Shown here: positions 1 to 9,193 of the stretch, piece after piece | Position numbering within the stretch: the stretch's first letter is position 1 | Layout of the letters: every line of letters begins with the position of its first letter | Assembly (NCBI RefSeq): GCF_016583575.1 | Contig: NZ_NRRG01000008.1 | Span: 53,501 to 117,500 of the forward strand | Reading direction: 5' to 3' | DNA: 64,000 nucleotides | DNA from: Thiocystis violacea | GTDB taxonomy: Bacteria > Pseudomonadota > Gammaproteobacteria > Chromatiales > Chromatiaceae | The notes under the pieces: model-generated | The model's database searches: none | The model's input: the letters and a program-made list of their open reading frames with translations, nothing else | Told to the model about the DNA's origin: nothing | Program-made: the position numbers and the translations under genes

Positions 1-1
1 A

Positions 2-2593
2 CCGCTCTATGAGTTCTATGTCGCCGGCACCCGCTATCGCAAGGCGCTCGATACCCTGATCACCGAGGCCGCGACCGGACAGGTGCGCCCCGACCAGATC
101 GCGGCCTTCAAGACGCAGCCGGTCATGACGCTCGCGGGCGCGGATCTCTGGCTCGCGGCGCTGCTCGACGAAGACGCGGGTGAGTTTGTCGCGGCGCTCC
201 GCGCGATGGCGCCGACGGCGGTGTTCGACGATCTGCTCGGGACCGGCTTCATAGCCGGGCATTTCGGTCGTCCCGATGCCGAAGCAGCGCTCTGGACCCA
301 TTGGCGGGTCTGGACCGGCCTGCCGGCGACCTGGCGTGAAACGACCTTGCCCGCGGTCTCGCTGACGGCCGGGGACATGGCCTTCGCCGTTGCTGGCTGG
401 GTGCTGTGCGTCGAGTATGTCCATGACCTCGGGCGGGCGCCGGTCAGTATGGTGCTGGCGGGGGCGAGCGATCTGCCGCGCGGTCTGGTCGACCGCTGCC
501 ACGCCATCGCCGCGCATCTGCGCGAGCGCCATCCCAGCTTCTATCAGCGCACCGCCGACGAGACCGAAGCCTTGCTGACCGAGGAGGTCGAGGCGGCGAA
601 GGCCGAGGATCTCGGTCGAATCGACACCTTCCGTTTCGAGGAAGAGCGGGTGCTGAAGGCCGCACTGGCGGCTTTGCAGGCCGCGGATTGGGCGCGCGCC
701 GCGGACTGGGCGGAAGCGCGCGTCGGGTCCAAGGCCAAGGGATCTTCCTTTTGGCTGCGCGACGACCCCGCGCGTCAATCGGCTTGGCAACTGGTTCAAG
801 CCGCCGCCCGGCTCGGTCAGACGATCGAGTGGGCTGGCGACCTGGGCGCGGAGGGCGAGCTCGCGGCGGCGGTCGCCGCCTATACCGAGCGCGGGGCGGC
901 GGTCGATCGGACGCACCGTCATCTGGAGCAGCGTCGCGTCGCGCTCCTCTATCCGCAGCTCCCCGAATTCGAGGTGTTGCGTACCTGTCTCGATGAGATG
1001 CGCGGCCACTGGCGCGCCTGGGCCGACACCTGGGCGCGCGCGTTCAACAGGCGCTGTCGCACCCATGGGTTCCTGCCGGAAGCGGCGTCCCGGCAGCGCA
1101 CCCTGTTCGACGACGTGGTCAAACCCCTGACTCGCGAGTCTGGGACGACGGCGTACTTTGTCGTCGATGCCTTCCGTTACGAGATGGCCGAGGAGTTGTA
1201 TCGCCAGCTCATCGATACGCCCGCGACCACGGTGACGCTCAAGGCGCGCCTGGCTGAGCTGCCGACCTGTACCGAAGTGGGCATGAACGTGCTCGCCCCG
1301 GTGGCGATCAATGGCGAGCTTGCGCCCGCGCTGTCGAGCCGTGAGGGTGGCGGTCGGGTGTTGGGATTTGCCTGCGGCGAGTTTCGCGTCTCGGATCCCG
1401 AGACACGTCAACGGGCCATGCACGCTCGCGTCGGGGGTGGAACCTGTCCCTGGATGTCCCTCGATGAGGTCGTGACCCGCGATACGGTTTCGCTCAAACG
1501 CGCGGTCGCGCAGGCCCGCTTGGTGGTCGTGCACAGTCAGGAGATCGATGAGGCCGGCGAAAAGGGCGTGGGTCCGGCGGTCTTCGATCATCTGATGCAG
1601 AAACTGCGCGCGGCCTGGCGTCTGCTGCGCGACGCCGGGGTGCGACGTTTCATCCTGACCGCGGATCATGGGTTCCTGCTGCTCGATCCAAGGGCCGGCG
1701 CGGTTCAGGCCCATGGCCGTCGCATCGATCCAGGACGCCGGCACGTCTTTTCTCCTGTCGCGGCCGATCATCCCGGCGAGGCGCGGGTAGCGCTGGCGGA
1801 TCTGGGCTATCTGGACGCGCCAGGGCACCTGATGTTTCCGGAAACCACGGCACTGTTCGACATTGGGCGTCACCGCATGAGCTTCGCGCATGGCGGAAAC
1901 AGTCTCCAGGAGCGCGTCATCCCGGTCCTGACCCTGGTGCATCGAGCCGCCGCCGGAGGACGCACGCAACGCTATGCCGTGTCGGGCGAGGCGCGCGAGG
2001 GTGTGGCTGGGATGCATTGTCTGGCCTTGAAAGTCGAGATCGTCGCCCAGTGCGAACTCGACTTCGGCAGTCCGCGAGAGGTCGAGTTGGCCCTGCGCGT
2101 GCCGGAGGTCGCGGACGTGCGGGTCGAGCTGTGCCAGACGCGGGGTCCGGCACGCCTCTTGGGCGGGGTGGTGTGGGCGACGGTCGGTCAGCCATTCGAG
2201 CTGTTCTTCCGCCTGTCCGGACCCGCTGACGCGCGGGTGTTGATCGAGCTTTATCATCCTGGGGCGCTGGCCGAGGTGATGGCCGCCGTGCTCGAGCCCC
2301 GCTTTGCCGTGACGGCCGTGGGCGCGCCGATCGCGCCGGCCGGGGAGGGGGCGGCCGTCATTCCCACGCCGACCGTGGGCTGGCTCGAACAGCTCGCGGA
2401 GGACGGTGTCCGCCAGTTCTTCTCGCACCTGGCCGAGCATGGGGCGGTGACCGAGAGCGAGGCCGCGTCGATGCTCGGCGGGCCGCGCGGTCTGCGACGG
2501 TTTGCGTTGGATTTTGAAACCTTCGTGGAAAAGGCGCCGTTCACTGTTCGTATCGACATGATCGGGGGGGTGAAGCGCTATGTCCGGGAGTGA
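2..2593 (+). CDS. pglZ: BREX phosphatase-like protein PglZ (5' end outside window)
   Basis: The frame is open from the first bases, so the gene begins upstream and at least 863 codons are present. The PglZ domain of the alkaline-phosphatase superfamily is visible: a metal-site motif VVDAFRYEM near 1160-1190, then TADHGFLLLD near 1660-1690, and HGGNSLQERVIP near 1890-1925. PglZ is a core component of BREX defence systems, which block phage DNA replication and use PglX methylation to mark self. brxD starts 3 bp after the stop codon and brxHI follows, an order known from type 2 (Pgl) and type 6 BREX. The remaining genes (PglX, PglW/PglY or BrxA/B/C) would lie to the left, so the subtype cannot be fixed from here. 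Confidence 0.9.
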   Translation, partial: PLYEFYVAGTRYRKALDTLITEAATGQVRPDQIAAFKTQPVMTLAGADLWLAALLDEDAGEFVAALRAMAPTAVFDDLLGTGFIAGHFGRPDAEAALWTHWRVWTGLPATWRETTLPAVSLTAGDMAFAVAGWVLCVEYVHDLGRAPVSMVLAGASDLPRGLVDRCHAIAAHLRERHPSFYQRTADETEALLTEEVEAAKAEDLGRIDTFRFEEERVLKAALAALQAADWARAADWAEARVGSKAKGSSFWLRDDPARQSAWQLVQAAARLGQTIEWAGDLGAEGELAAAVAAYTERGAAVDRTHRHLEQRRVALLYPQLPEFEVLRTCLDEMRGHWRAWADTWARAFNRRCRTHGFLPEAASRQRTLFDDVVKPLTRESGTTAYFVVDAFRYEMAEELYRQLIDTPATTVTLKARLAELPTCTEVGMNVLAPVAINGELAPALSSREGGGRVLGFACGEFRVSDPETRQRAMHARVGGGTCPWMSLDEVVTRDTVSLKRAVAQARLVVVHSQEIDEAGEKGVGPAVFDHLMQKLRAAWRLLRDAGVRRFILTADHGFLLLDPRAGAVQAHGRRIDPGRRHVFSPVAADHPGEARVALADLGYLDAPGHLMFPETTALFDIGRHRMSFAHGGNSLQERVIPVLTLVHRAAAGGRTQRYAVSGEAREGVAGMHCLALKVEIVAQCELDFGSPREVELALRVPEVADVRVELCQTRGPARLLGGVVWATVGQPFELFFRLSGPADARVLIELYHPGALAEVMAAVLEPRFAVTAVGAPIAPAGEGAAVIPTPTVGWLEQLAEDGVRQFFSHLAEHGAVTESEAASMLGGPRGLRRFALDFETFVEKAPFTVRIDMIGGVKRYVRE

Positions 2594-2596
2594 ACG

Positions 2597-3922
2597 ATGA
2601 CCGCCTTGACCCAACGGGATGTTGAACATGTCTTCGAGTCACTGCGCAAGGGGCTGGTCCCTGAACGCGGCATCGATGCCTTCGCGGTGGGGAGCGAGAA
2701 ACCGCGGGGTGAGTTGCAGCGTCAGCTCGATCTGGCCCGAAACGGGGAGGGCGCCATCAAGTTTCTGCGTGGCGGTTATGGCTGCGGCAAGACCTTCATG
2801 GCCCGACTGGCCATGCTCGACGCGCAGTCGCGCGGATTCGCGACCAGCTTCGTCGTGGTCTCGGACAATGATCTGCGCTTTCACCGCTTCGATGACATCT
2901 ATCGCAAGGTCATGGCCGAGCTCGGCACGGCCTCCTGCCCGCGCGGCGCCTTGGGTGACATCCTCGATCGCTGGATCGGCCGGATCGAGGCGGCGCTGAT
3001 CGCCGCGGGCGAAGACGAGAACGCCCCTGGTTTCGATGACCGGGTCCGGCGACGACTCGACGAGGATCTGGCCTCGCTCACTGGGGGGCAGGCGCCGCGG
3101 GACTTCATCCGGGTCATCCAGCAGGTGTTCGCGCTGAAGCAGGCCGGCGAGTTGGTCGCCGCTGGCGCCTTGCTATCCTGGCTTGGCGGCAGTGGTAATG
3201 TCGCCGCCACGATGAAGCAGACGGCCGGGATCAAGGGTGATATCGGCAGTCGCGACGCACTCGACTATCTGCGCGGCGTGCTGGAGATCGTCAAGGCCGC
3301 CGGCTATACCGGTCTGGTCATCGTTATCGACGAGGCCGAGACCATCCTGCGGATGCGCTCGGATTCACGGCACAAATCACTCAATGGGATTCGCCAGATC
3401 GCCGATGCGGCCGGATCCTATCCAGGGTTGGTCTGGCTCTTCACCGGGACGCCCGACTTCTTCGATAGCCGTCATGGGGTGGCCGGTCTGACGCCCTTGC
3501 ATGAACGCATCCGATTTCTCCAGCAGGGGCGCTTTGCGAGTCTGCGTCAGGCCCAGCTCGCGCTTGTCCCCTTCGATGCCGAGCGGCTGCGCGCCGTGGC
3601 CCTGCGTCTGCGCGAGATCTTCCCGACCCTTGATCGGGCGCGCCTGGAGCGCTGCGTCAGCATGGGCTTCATCGACCGGCTGGTGGCGGACGTGACCACC
3701 GGCTTCAAGGGGGATGTAGGCGTCGTCCCCAGGCAGTTTCTGCGCGCGTTCGTGACGCAGATGGATCTGGTCGAGGAACATGCCGATTACGATCCCATGA
3801 CGGAGTACGGTTTCAAACCCGATCAACTCAGTCCGGAAGAACAGCAGGCCCTGCTGGGTGAACCCTCGGGCGCCGACGCGACCGAAAACGAGATGCTGAT
3901 TCCACGGGAAGATGTCTGGTGA
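2597..3922 (+). CDS. brxD: BREX ATP-binding protein BrxD
   Basis: 441-residue P-loop ATPase of the BREX BrxD (DUF2791) family. Walker A is GGYGCGKT at residues 59-66 and Walker B is VIVIDEAE near 241-248. ATG is preceded by GGGAG at good spacing, 3 bp after pglZ stops. The gene overlaps brxHI by four bases, so the three genes form one transcript. In the family BrxD is a conserved ATPase of type 2 and type 6 systems; its exact step in defence is not settled. No disruption is seen. Confidence 0.9.
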   Translation: MTALTQRDVEHVFESLRKGLVPERGIDAFAVGSEKPRGELQRQLDLARNGEGAIKFLRGGYGCGKTFMARLAMLDAQSRGFATSFVVVSDNDLRFHRFDDIYRKVMAELGTASCPRGALGDILDRWIGRIEAALIAAGEDENAPGFDDRVRRRLDEDLASLTGGQAPRDFIRVIQQVFALKQAGELVAAGALLSWLGGSGNVAATMKQTAGIKGDIGSRDALDYLRGVLEIVKAAGYTGLVIVIDEAETILRMRSDSRHKSLNGIRQIADAAGSYPGLVWLFTGTPDFFDSRHGVAGLTPLHERIRFLQQGRFASLRQAQLALVPFDAERLRAVALRLREIFPTLDRARLERCVSMGFIDRLVADVTTGFKGDVGVVPRQFLRAFVTQMDLVEEHADYDPMTEYGFKPDQLSPEEQQALLGEPSGADATENEMLIPREDVW

Positions 3923-6141
3923 GTGTCTTCTCGCGCTTCGCGCCTCGCCTGCAACAGGCGATCGTCGCGCAGCTCGGTTGGACGAGTCTGCGCGCGGTGC
4001 AGGAGGACGCTGGCGAGGCGCTTCTGGCGGGCGACAATGCCATCATTCTCGCAGCTACCGCTGGCGGCAAGACCGAGGCGGCGATCTTTCCGATGCTGTC
4101 GCGATTCATCGAGGATCCACCCGATGGGGTCGGGGCTCTCTACATCGCGCCGATCAAGGCACTGCTCAACAACCAGTCCGAGCGGCTCGGGCGCTATACC
4201 GAGATGGTCGGGCTGCGGCGATTCGTCTGGCACGGCGATATTAGCGATGCTCAGCGACGCGGGTTCAGGAAAGCGCCCGCCGAACTGCTGCTGACCACCC
4301 CTGAATCCCTGGAGGTCATGCTGGTGTCGCCACGGGTGGACGCCGCGCGCCTGTTTACCGACCTGCGCCTGGTCGTCATCGACGAGGTCCATGCGCTGGC
4401 TGGAAGCGAGCGCGGGGCGCACCTGATGAGCGTGATCGAGCGGCTGGCCCGGCTATCGCGGCACGATCCGCAGCGAGTTGGCCTGAGCGCCACGGTGGGC
4501 AACCCGGACGCGATTCTTGAGTGGTTGAGGGGTTCCTCGCGTCGTGCCGGCCGGGTGGTCGATCCCGCCAGAGCTCCCGGACGTCGTCAGCTCCTAGTTG
4601 CCCACCGACCGGATCTGTTGGCCCTGGCGCGCTCCGCGGCGCACCTGGCCAAGGGGCAGAAGAGTCTCTTCTTCTGCCAGTCGCGCGCCACGACGGAGAC
4701 GGTGGCCGAGACCATGCGCCATGCCGGCACGGCGGTCTTCGTGCATCACAGCGCGGTCTCGCGGGAGGAGCGCGACCTGGCGGAGGAGCGGTTTCAGCGG
4801 GGCTCGGATGCCTGCATCGTCTGCACCTCGACGCTTGAGCTTGGTCTCGATGTGGGCGATCTCGATCGTGTATTGCAGGCCGAGGCCCCGGAGACGGTCA
4901 GCTCCTTTCTGCAACGGATGGGACGTACCGGCCGTCGTGCCGGTCAAGCGGCCAACACCACCTTTTTCTGTACCTCGACCGAGTCGCTACTTCAGGCCAT
5001 TGCTCTGATCGAACTCGCTAAATCGGGCTGGGTGGAATCGGTCGCCATCAATCCGCGCTGCTGGCCAGTGCTCATCCATCAACTGCTCGCGCTCGCGCTG
5101 GCGACGGATGGAGTGACGGTCGAGATGGCCTGGGATCAGCTTTCGCGCGTGCCCGATTTCCGTGACATTCGGCGTGGTGAATTCGAGCGGCTGCTCGATT
5201 GGATGCGGCACGATCAGTCACTGCGATTGACCGCGGGCCGACTGGTGCTTGGCCCCAAAGCGGAGCGGCTGTTCGGGCGACGCCATTTCATGGAGTTGTA
5301 CGCCGTCTTTGCGAGTCCGCGAAGCTATCAGGTGGAAACGATCGCGGGCGAGCCGCTCGGCACGCTGAATCAGACCTTCGTCGATCGCCTGGTCGAGGAG
5401 GTCAGCTGTTTTCTGCTAGGCGGGCGGGCCTGGGTCGCGTTTCGCCTCGATCATGCCGCGCGTCGGGTGCTGGTCGAGCCAGCGCCGCGCGGCCGGCAAC
5501 CGAGCTGGGGCGGCTTTCTGCCGCAGTTCCTCGGGCGGGAGATCTGTGCGCGCATCCGGCGCATCCTGGCGGAGGAGGAGACCTTCGGTTACCTCGATCC
5601 GTCGGCGGTCGAAATTCTGGTTGAGCAGCGCGAAGCGATGCGCGGTGTCCTCGCCTCTGGAACGGATGCGATCGAGGTCTCGGACGGGGAGCTTCGCTGG
5701 TGGACCTTTGCCGGCGGGCGCATCAACGCCACCCTGCGCTATGCCATCGAGGTGGTCGCGGCCGAGTGGACGGTGATTCCCAGCAATTTCCTGATCAAGA
5801 TCCGAGGCGACGACCTCAATCTACAAGGCTTTCGCTCACGGATCGAACGACTGGGCGATACCGCCTTTTGGCACGACGAGGGGCTTTGGACGGATGTCGC
5901 GGCCTCGCTTCCCAATTACCGCTTGAGTAAGTTTCAGCCGCTGATGCCGCCGTGGGTCGAGCAGGAAGTCCTCGCACACTCCTTACTTGATGTCGACGGT
6001 GTCCGGCAATGGCTGACGGGATCCAACGCTGGCGCCATGCGCAATTGGTTCAGTCTTCAGTGCGGACTCGCTGAAGCTGGCCTTGTTCCGCCGCTTCGTG
6101 CAGAACCCGCGTCTGAGGTGGGCCGTGGATGGCCGGAATGA
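3919..6141 (+). CDS. brxHI: BREX Lhr-like superfamily 2 helicase BrxHI
   Basis: 740 residues, GTG start inside the GTGA overlap with the brxD stop. Helicase motifs in order: AATAGGKTE (residues 45-53, Walker A), DEVH (155-158), LSATVGN (motif III), and in the second RecA-like domain SLFFCQSRATTE and QRMGRTGRR (motif VI). A long C-terminal part after about residue 360 fits the winged-helix/Lhr-type accessory domain. BrxHI is the usual last gene of the pglZ-brxD-brxHI block, and no further defence gene follows on this strand. The ORF is intact. Confidence 0.9.
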   Translation: MSVFSRFAPRLQQAIVAQLGWTSLRAVQEDAGEALLAGDNAIILAATAGGKTEAAIFPMLSRFIEDPPDGVGALYIAPIKALLNNQSERLGRYTEMVGLRRFVWHGDISDAQRRGFRKAPAELLLTTPESLEVMLVSPRVDAARLFTDLRLVVIDEVHALAGSERGAHLMSVIERLARLSRHDPQRVGLSATVGNPDAILEWLRGSSRRAGRVVDPARAPGRRQLLVAHRPDLLALARSAAHLAKGQKSLFFCQSRATTETVAETMRHAGTAVFVHHSAVSREERDLAEERFQRGSDACIVCTSTLELGLDVGDLDRVLQAEAPETVSSFLQRMGRTGRRAGQAANTTFFCTSTESLLQAIALIELAKSGWVESVAINPRCWPVLIHQLLALALATDGVTVEMAWDQLSRVPDFRDIRRGEFERLLDWMRHDQSLRLTAGRLVLGPKAERLFGRRHFMELYAVFASPRSYQVETIAGEPLGTLNQTFVDRLVEEVSCFLLGGRAWVAFRLDHAARRVLVEPAPRGRQPSWGGFLPQFLGREICARIRRILAEEETFGYLDPSAVEILVEQREAMRGVLASGTDAIEVSDGELRWWTFAGGRINATLRYAIEVVAAEWTVIPSNFLIKIRGDDLNLQGFRSRIERLGDTAFWHDEGLWTDVAASLPNYRLSKFQPLMPPWVEQEVLAHSLLDVDGVRQWLTGSNAGAMRNWFSLQCGLAEAGLVPPLRAEPASEVGRGWPE

Positions 6142-6297
6142 TCAAGTCCCGGCGTCGCTTGGCCCGCTCATGAGTATGGACTGGACACCGCTGGGCGAAC
6201 CATGACCCGCCATAGGCCATGCCGGGGCCATCGAGTCAGTGGATAGGGGTGACCGGCGGCATGAGAGCCTCGGCGATGTGTCGGTGAACGCTCGTCG

Positions 6298-7047
6298 TCA
6301 TGGGGGCGCAAGCGGTTGCGTGGCGGGGATGGGGGAAAACACTTGATCCAACTGCGACCACAGATCCTGCTTCACTCGGCGGACGCGCACGCGCGGCATG
6401 AGCGTCAATCGCTCGCTGGCCTCGTCGAAGGTCCAGCGTTGCTTGAGCATCTGTTCGACATCCTGCCCGAAGGTGGCGGGCGGGTACTTCGGCAGGGTGA
6501 TCCAGCCGAGGATGCGTGCCTCGAACGCGTGGAACAGCTCCAGCTCGGGGATCGGCCGGTACCGATGTTCCAAGGCGCCCAGATGGGCATTGAGCCAGAT
6601 CAGGGTCGGCGCCCGCGTGTGCTCCAGCACCGCCTTGGTGCTGCTCAGCGTCTCGGCGACGTCGGGTCCGCCGGCGATCACCGAGTTGATGACCACCCGC
6701 ACGCCCAGTTCCTCCAGGACCGTGAAGAGGTCGTTCTCGACCGCGTACGCCATGAAGGGCTGGAAGCCGTTGCTGCCGACATCGACGACGAAGGGCGTCG
6801 CCGCGTCGGCCGCCGAGAGGATCTCGACCAGGCGGTCGAAGGCGCGCGGGTTGATCACATGCTCCTCGGAGAGCTTCAGGTAGTCGCAACGCAGCGGTTG
6901 ATAGCGCCGCAGGGTCGGGTTGGTGGTGTCGGTGTCGATGCAGCGCACCGGGAGACCGGCTTCGAGGAGGTACTGCGCCAGGATCGAGGAGACGTAACTT
7001 TTCCCGACGCCGCCCTTGGCCTGGAGGGTGATGTAGAGCTGAGACAT
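6298..7047 (-). CDS. traL: Conjugal transfer ATPase TraL (ParA/MinD family)
   Basis: 249 residues starting at MSQLYITLQ; a longer frame reaching 7134 exists, but this ATG has an AGGAAT ribosome site about 8 bases upstream. The deviant Walker A KGGVGKS is at residues 11-17, and the pattern 'CIDTDTTNPTLRRY', later 'TFGQDVEQML' and the terminal 'LWSQLDQVF' resemble TraL of the RP4 Tra1 region. TraL-type proteins are soluble ATPases encoded beside oriT whose role in DNA processing is auxiliary. The gene lies downstream of the traK-like gene on the same strand, the RP4 order oriT-traK-traL. Confidence 0.75.
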   Translation of the reverse strand: MSQLYITLQAKGGVGKSYVSSILAQYLLEAGLPVRCIDTDTTNPTLRRYQPLRCDYLKLSEEHVINPRAFDRLVEILSAADAATPFVVDVGSNGFQPFMAYAVENDLFTVLEELGVRVVINSVIAGGPDVAETLSSTKAVLEHTRAPTLIWLNAHLGALEHRYRPIPELELFHAFEARILGWITLPKYPPATFGQDVEQMLKQRWTFDEASERLTLMPRVRVRRVKQDLWSQLDQVFSPIPATQPLAPP

Positions 7048-7188
7048 GGGCGAATTCCTATGTGGCGGATCCGGTGGCTGGGTGGCGGTCGTAAGGGCGT
7101 GGTCTGGACAGTCGCTGCCGGGAACCTCTCGCACGACCCGATCCGTCTCTGGAGCGGCGAGGTCGCGGATGGGCGCCGATGGCTTGCG

Positions 7189-7656
7189 CTAACGGATGTC
7201 ATCGAGGTCGGCGGTCGGATCCCACGCGAAGGTCAGGGGCGGCACGGCCGGACGGCGTCCCGAGGCGCCAGGCGCTAAGGACGGCGGATCCGCGGGGGCG
7301 CTCGGTCGTCTCGCATCGGCCGAACGGCTGGAACCATCCGCCACGGCGCGGCGCGCGCCATCCGGCCGAGGCCCGTCGGCCGCGGCTTCCGCCGGTCCCC
7401 TGAGTTGGCGCACATAGCGGCGGAACTGACGCTCGCTCATCGGCGGATGACAACCGAGCGCCTTCAGTCCGCGATAGATCCGTGCGCCCGCGTAGCCTTC
7501 CCGCAGACCGGCGACGATCAAGTGACCGTGGATATGGACGAAGTCACCGGCCTCGGAGTGTCCGGCCCGCACCGAGTCGGCCAGGGCTTCCAGTAAGGAG
7601 GCCGCCGAGGGGCGATCGTCTTGGGTGGCGTTCATCGCTGGATGGGCAGGCTTCAT
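7189..7656 (-). CDS. TraK-like oriT-binding relaxosome protein
   Basis: 155 residues (a second ATG at 7635 is equally likely as start). The N-terminal 85 residues are helical and end in MSERQFRRYVRQLRG, like the small TraK proteins that bind oriT in RP4-type relaxosomes. The rest is a low-complexity Pro/Ala/Arg tail. Similarity is weak, so the call leans on position: directly upstream of traL and divergent from a MobI-like gene, with a repeat-rich non-coding gap at its 5' side. It could be another small DNA-binding protein. Confidence 0.5.
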   Translation of the reverse strand: MKPAHPAMNATQDDRPSAASLLEALADSVRAGHSEAGDFVHIHGHLIVAGLREGYAGARIYRGLKALGCHPPMSERQFRRYVRQLRGPAEAAADGPRPDGARRAVADGSSRSADARRPSAPADPPSLAPGASGRRPAVPPLTFAWDPTADLDDIR

Positions 7657-7775
7657 TCCGTCGTGGCGTCTTCCGATGCAGGCTCGAGGGCACGCGCGTT
7701 CCGTCCTGCGATTCGTTCCGGGTGGCGAGTTCCGCTCTCATCGGATGGCCGATGGCGAGGCCATCGTGTCCGCGC

Positions 7776-7975
7776 CCTGTCCGCAGCCTGTCCGCGGTGC
7801 GTCCAAGGCGAGACCGGCGGAGGTCCGGGGCCTGTCCGGCCTGTCCAAGACCTGTCCGATCGGCGTCCGGACCCTGACCGTCCATAGGCCCGCGTGGCGT
7901 TCGATCTTAGGGGCTCGCGCGCGGCCTGTCCGGAAGAAACGGTTATTCCGTCCGATAACCGTTGTTGCCTGTCCG
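7776..7975 (+). repeat. Cluster of CCTGTCCG direct repeats with inverted repeat
   Basis: Exact octamers start at 7776, 7787, 7831, 7851, 7925 and 7968, with the one-mismatch copy CCTGTCCA at 7840. The spacing is irregular (11 to 74 bp), unlike iterons. Between the last two copies lies the perfect inverted repeat 7938-7946 / 7955-7963 with an 8-base loop TCCGTCCG. Such an arrangement is typical of relaxosome protein binding sites. Confidence 0.6.
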
Positions 7976-8396
7976 CCGACCCTGCCGTTGCTTAGACTCC
8001 CTCCTTTCGGGGTGGGCCATCGCGCCTGGCCGTCGGTCGGCGGAGGCGACCGGTTCTTCGGCGCGATCGACTCGGTCGCGGCCAGACCAGCGTCAAGTCC
8101 GATGGACAGCCGCTCGGAAGGTTGCGGGGGCGTCGGGTGGCGGTTCCGGTCATCCATCGGGTGGAGAAGGGATGGATCGGCGGCCTCGAAGTCCTTGCCG
8201 GCTCGACCAAAAGCGCCGGGTGGAGGCGTCGCGCGGTCACCGAGGCCCATGGATGGCTGGAGGTCGCGCGCGGGCGGCCAGAATCGAGCGCGCGTTCCGT
8301 CCGGCACGCCCATCGGTGCCGGACCGAACCCGCCGGGGCTGGCCTGTCCGGCCTGCGTGTCGAACGCTCGGGTGTGGTGGAGGCCCCCCCGGCATC

Positions 8397-8415
8397 CACC
8401 CTAGATACTAGGGTG
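8397..8415. promoter_or_regulatory. Perfect palindrome, likely operator
   Basis: CACCCTAGATACTAGGGTG: 8-bp arms around ATA, ending 48 bp before the ATG of the MobI-like gene at 8464. Position and symmetry fit a dimeric repressor site controlling that gene. Confidence 0.5.
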
Positions 8416-8463
8416 ATTGGCGAACCCCCGATGGATAGAAGGCCCGACCAACAGGAGTCCCGC

Positions 8464-9072
8464 ATGAGCGAATCCCGCTTCCTTGATCGAACCGTGCCGG
8501 AGGGCCTGACCTCGCCCGAGGACGCCCTCGCGTCGGTTGTCCCGGCGCCCGACAGTCGCGAGGCCTGGCTCCTACAACAGATCGAGGCGTTGGAAAGCCT
8601 GGTGGATCGGCGCTGTGCCCTGATCTTGCCCGTCTTGCAGGACAAGGCGAACGATCTGACCACGGACTTCACCGAGGCGATGCTGCGCGAGCGGCGTCGG
8701 CAACCGCCCAGCGAGCGCGGACGCATCGGGCTGCGGGTCAGGACCGCCACGACCTCGGCGCCGGGGATGTTCCAGATCGAGTGGTATCGGGTGCAGGGCA
8801 AACAGCGTACGAAGTACCTCCGGCGGGGCAAGGACAAGCAGGGCCGGCCCCGCATGCAGTACAGCCTCGCCAGCTTCGGCCGCATCACCGACTGGGAGGA
8901 GGCTCTGATCCTCCACTACGAGCCCCAGTGCGCGCGGCTGCGGTCGCTCCTTCATCACCTCGGTCAGCTCCGCCGCGACCTCCGCCCACTGACGGCGGAC
9001 GCCCAGGCGCTGCTGGACCTGGAGCCAGATGAGGACGCCCAGTTGGAGATCGAGGCTCGCGGCCTCCCATGA
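8464..9072 (+). CDS. MobI-like conjugative transfer protein
   Basis: 202 residues from the ATG preceded by CAGGAG; the frame extends upstream but that part covers the repeats and looks non-coding. The segment from about residue 98 on (MFQIEWYRVQG, then a basic KYLRRGKDKQG, then DWEEALILHYEPQ) resembles the MobI(A/C) family of SXT and IncA/C elements, which acts next to oriT to start transfer. The match is by pattern only. The gene faces away from traK/traL across the candidate oriT. Confidence 0.5.
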   Translation: MSESRFLDRTVPEGLTSPEDALASVVPAPDSREAWLLQQIEALESLVDRRCALILPVLQDKANDLTTDFTEAMLRERRRQPPSERGRIGLRVRTATTSAPGMFQIEWYRVQGKQRTKYLRRGKDKQGRPRMQYSLASFGRITDWEEALILHYEPQCARLRSLLHHLGQLRRDLRPLTADAQALLDLEPDEDAQLEIEARGLP

Positions 9073-9193
9073 GCGCGCACGGAAACGCTTGGACCTCGGC
9101 GCCTGAACGCGCAGGATGCGGCCCGACGACCTGACCCTCGCCGTCTCGGCGCATGGGGCTTCACCGACAGCGGACAGAGGAGCGCGACACCCG

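Larger units (their letters stand above)
7657..8463. other. Candidate origin of transfer (oriT) region
   Basis: About 800 bp between divergent traK-like and MobI-like genes. Reading frames here look unstructured and I take it as non-coding. It holds exact copies of CCTGTCCG at 7776, 7787, 7831, 7851, 7925, 7968 and 8343, one CCTGTCCA at 7840, a perfect 9-bp inverted repeat AACGGTTAT/ATAACCGTT at 7938-7963, and a 19-bp palindrome at 8397-8415. RP4 places oriT at the 5' side of traK, and SXT-type elements place it beside mobI, so both neighbours point here. No RP4-type nic core (YATCCTG) was found. Confidence 0.45.

Noticed and set aside
7625..8404. Long plus-strand frame across the traK/mobI gap as a gene
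   Set aside because: It spans the repeat cluster and overlaps the traK-like start; low-complexity Arg/Pro/Ser composition without motifs.
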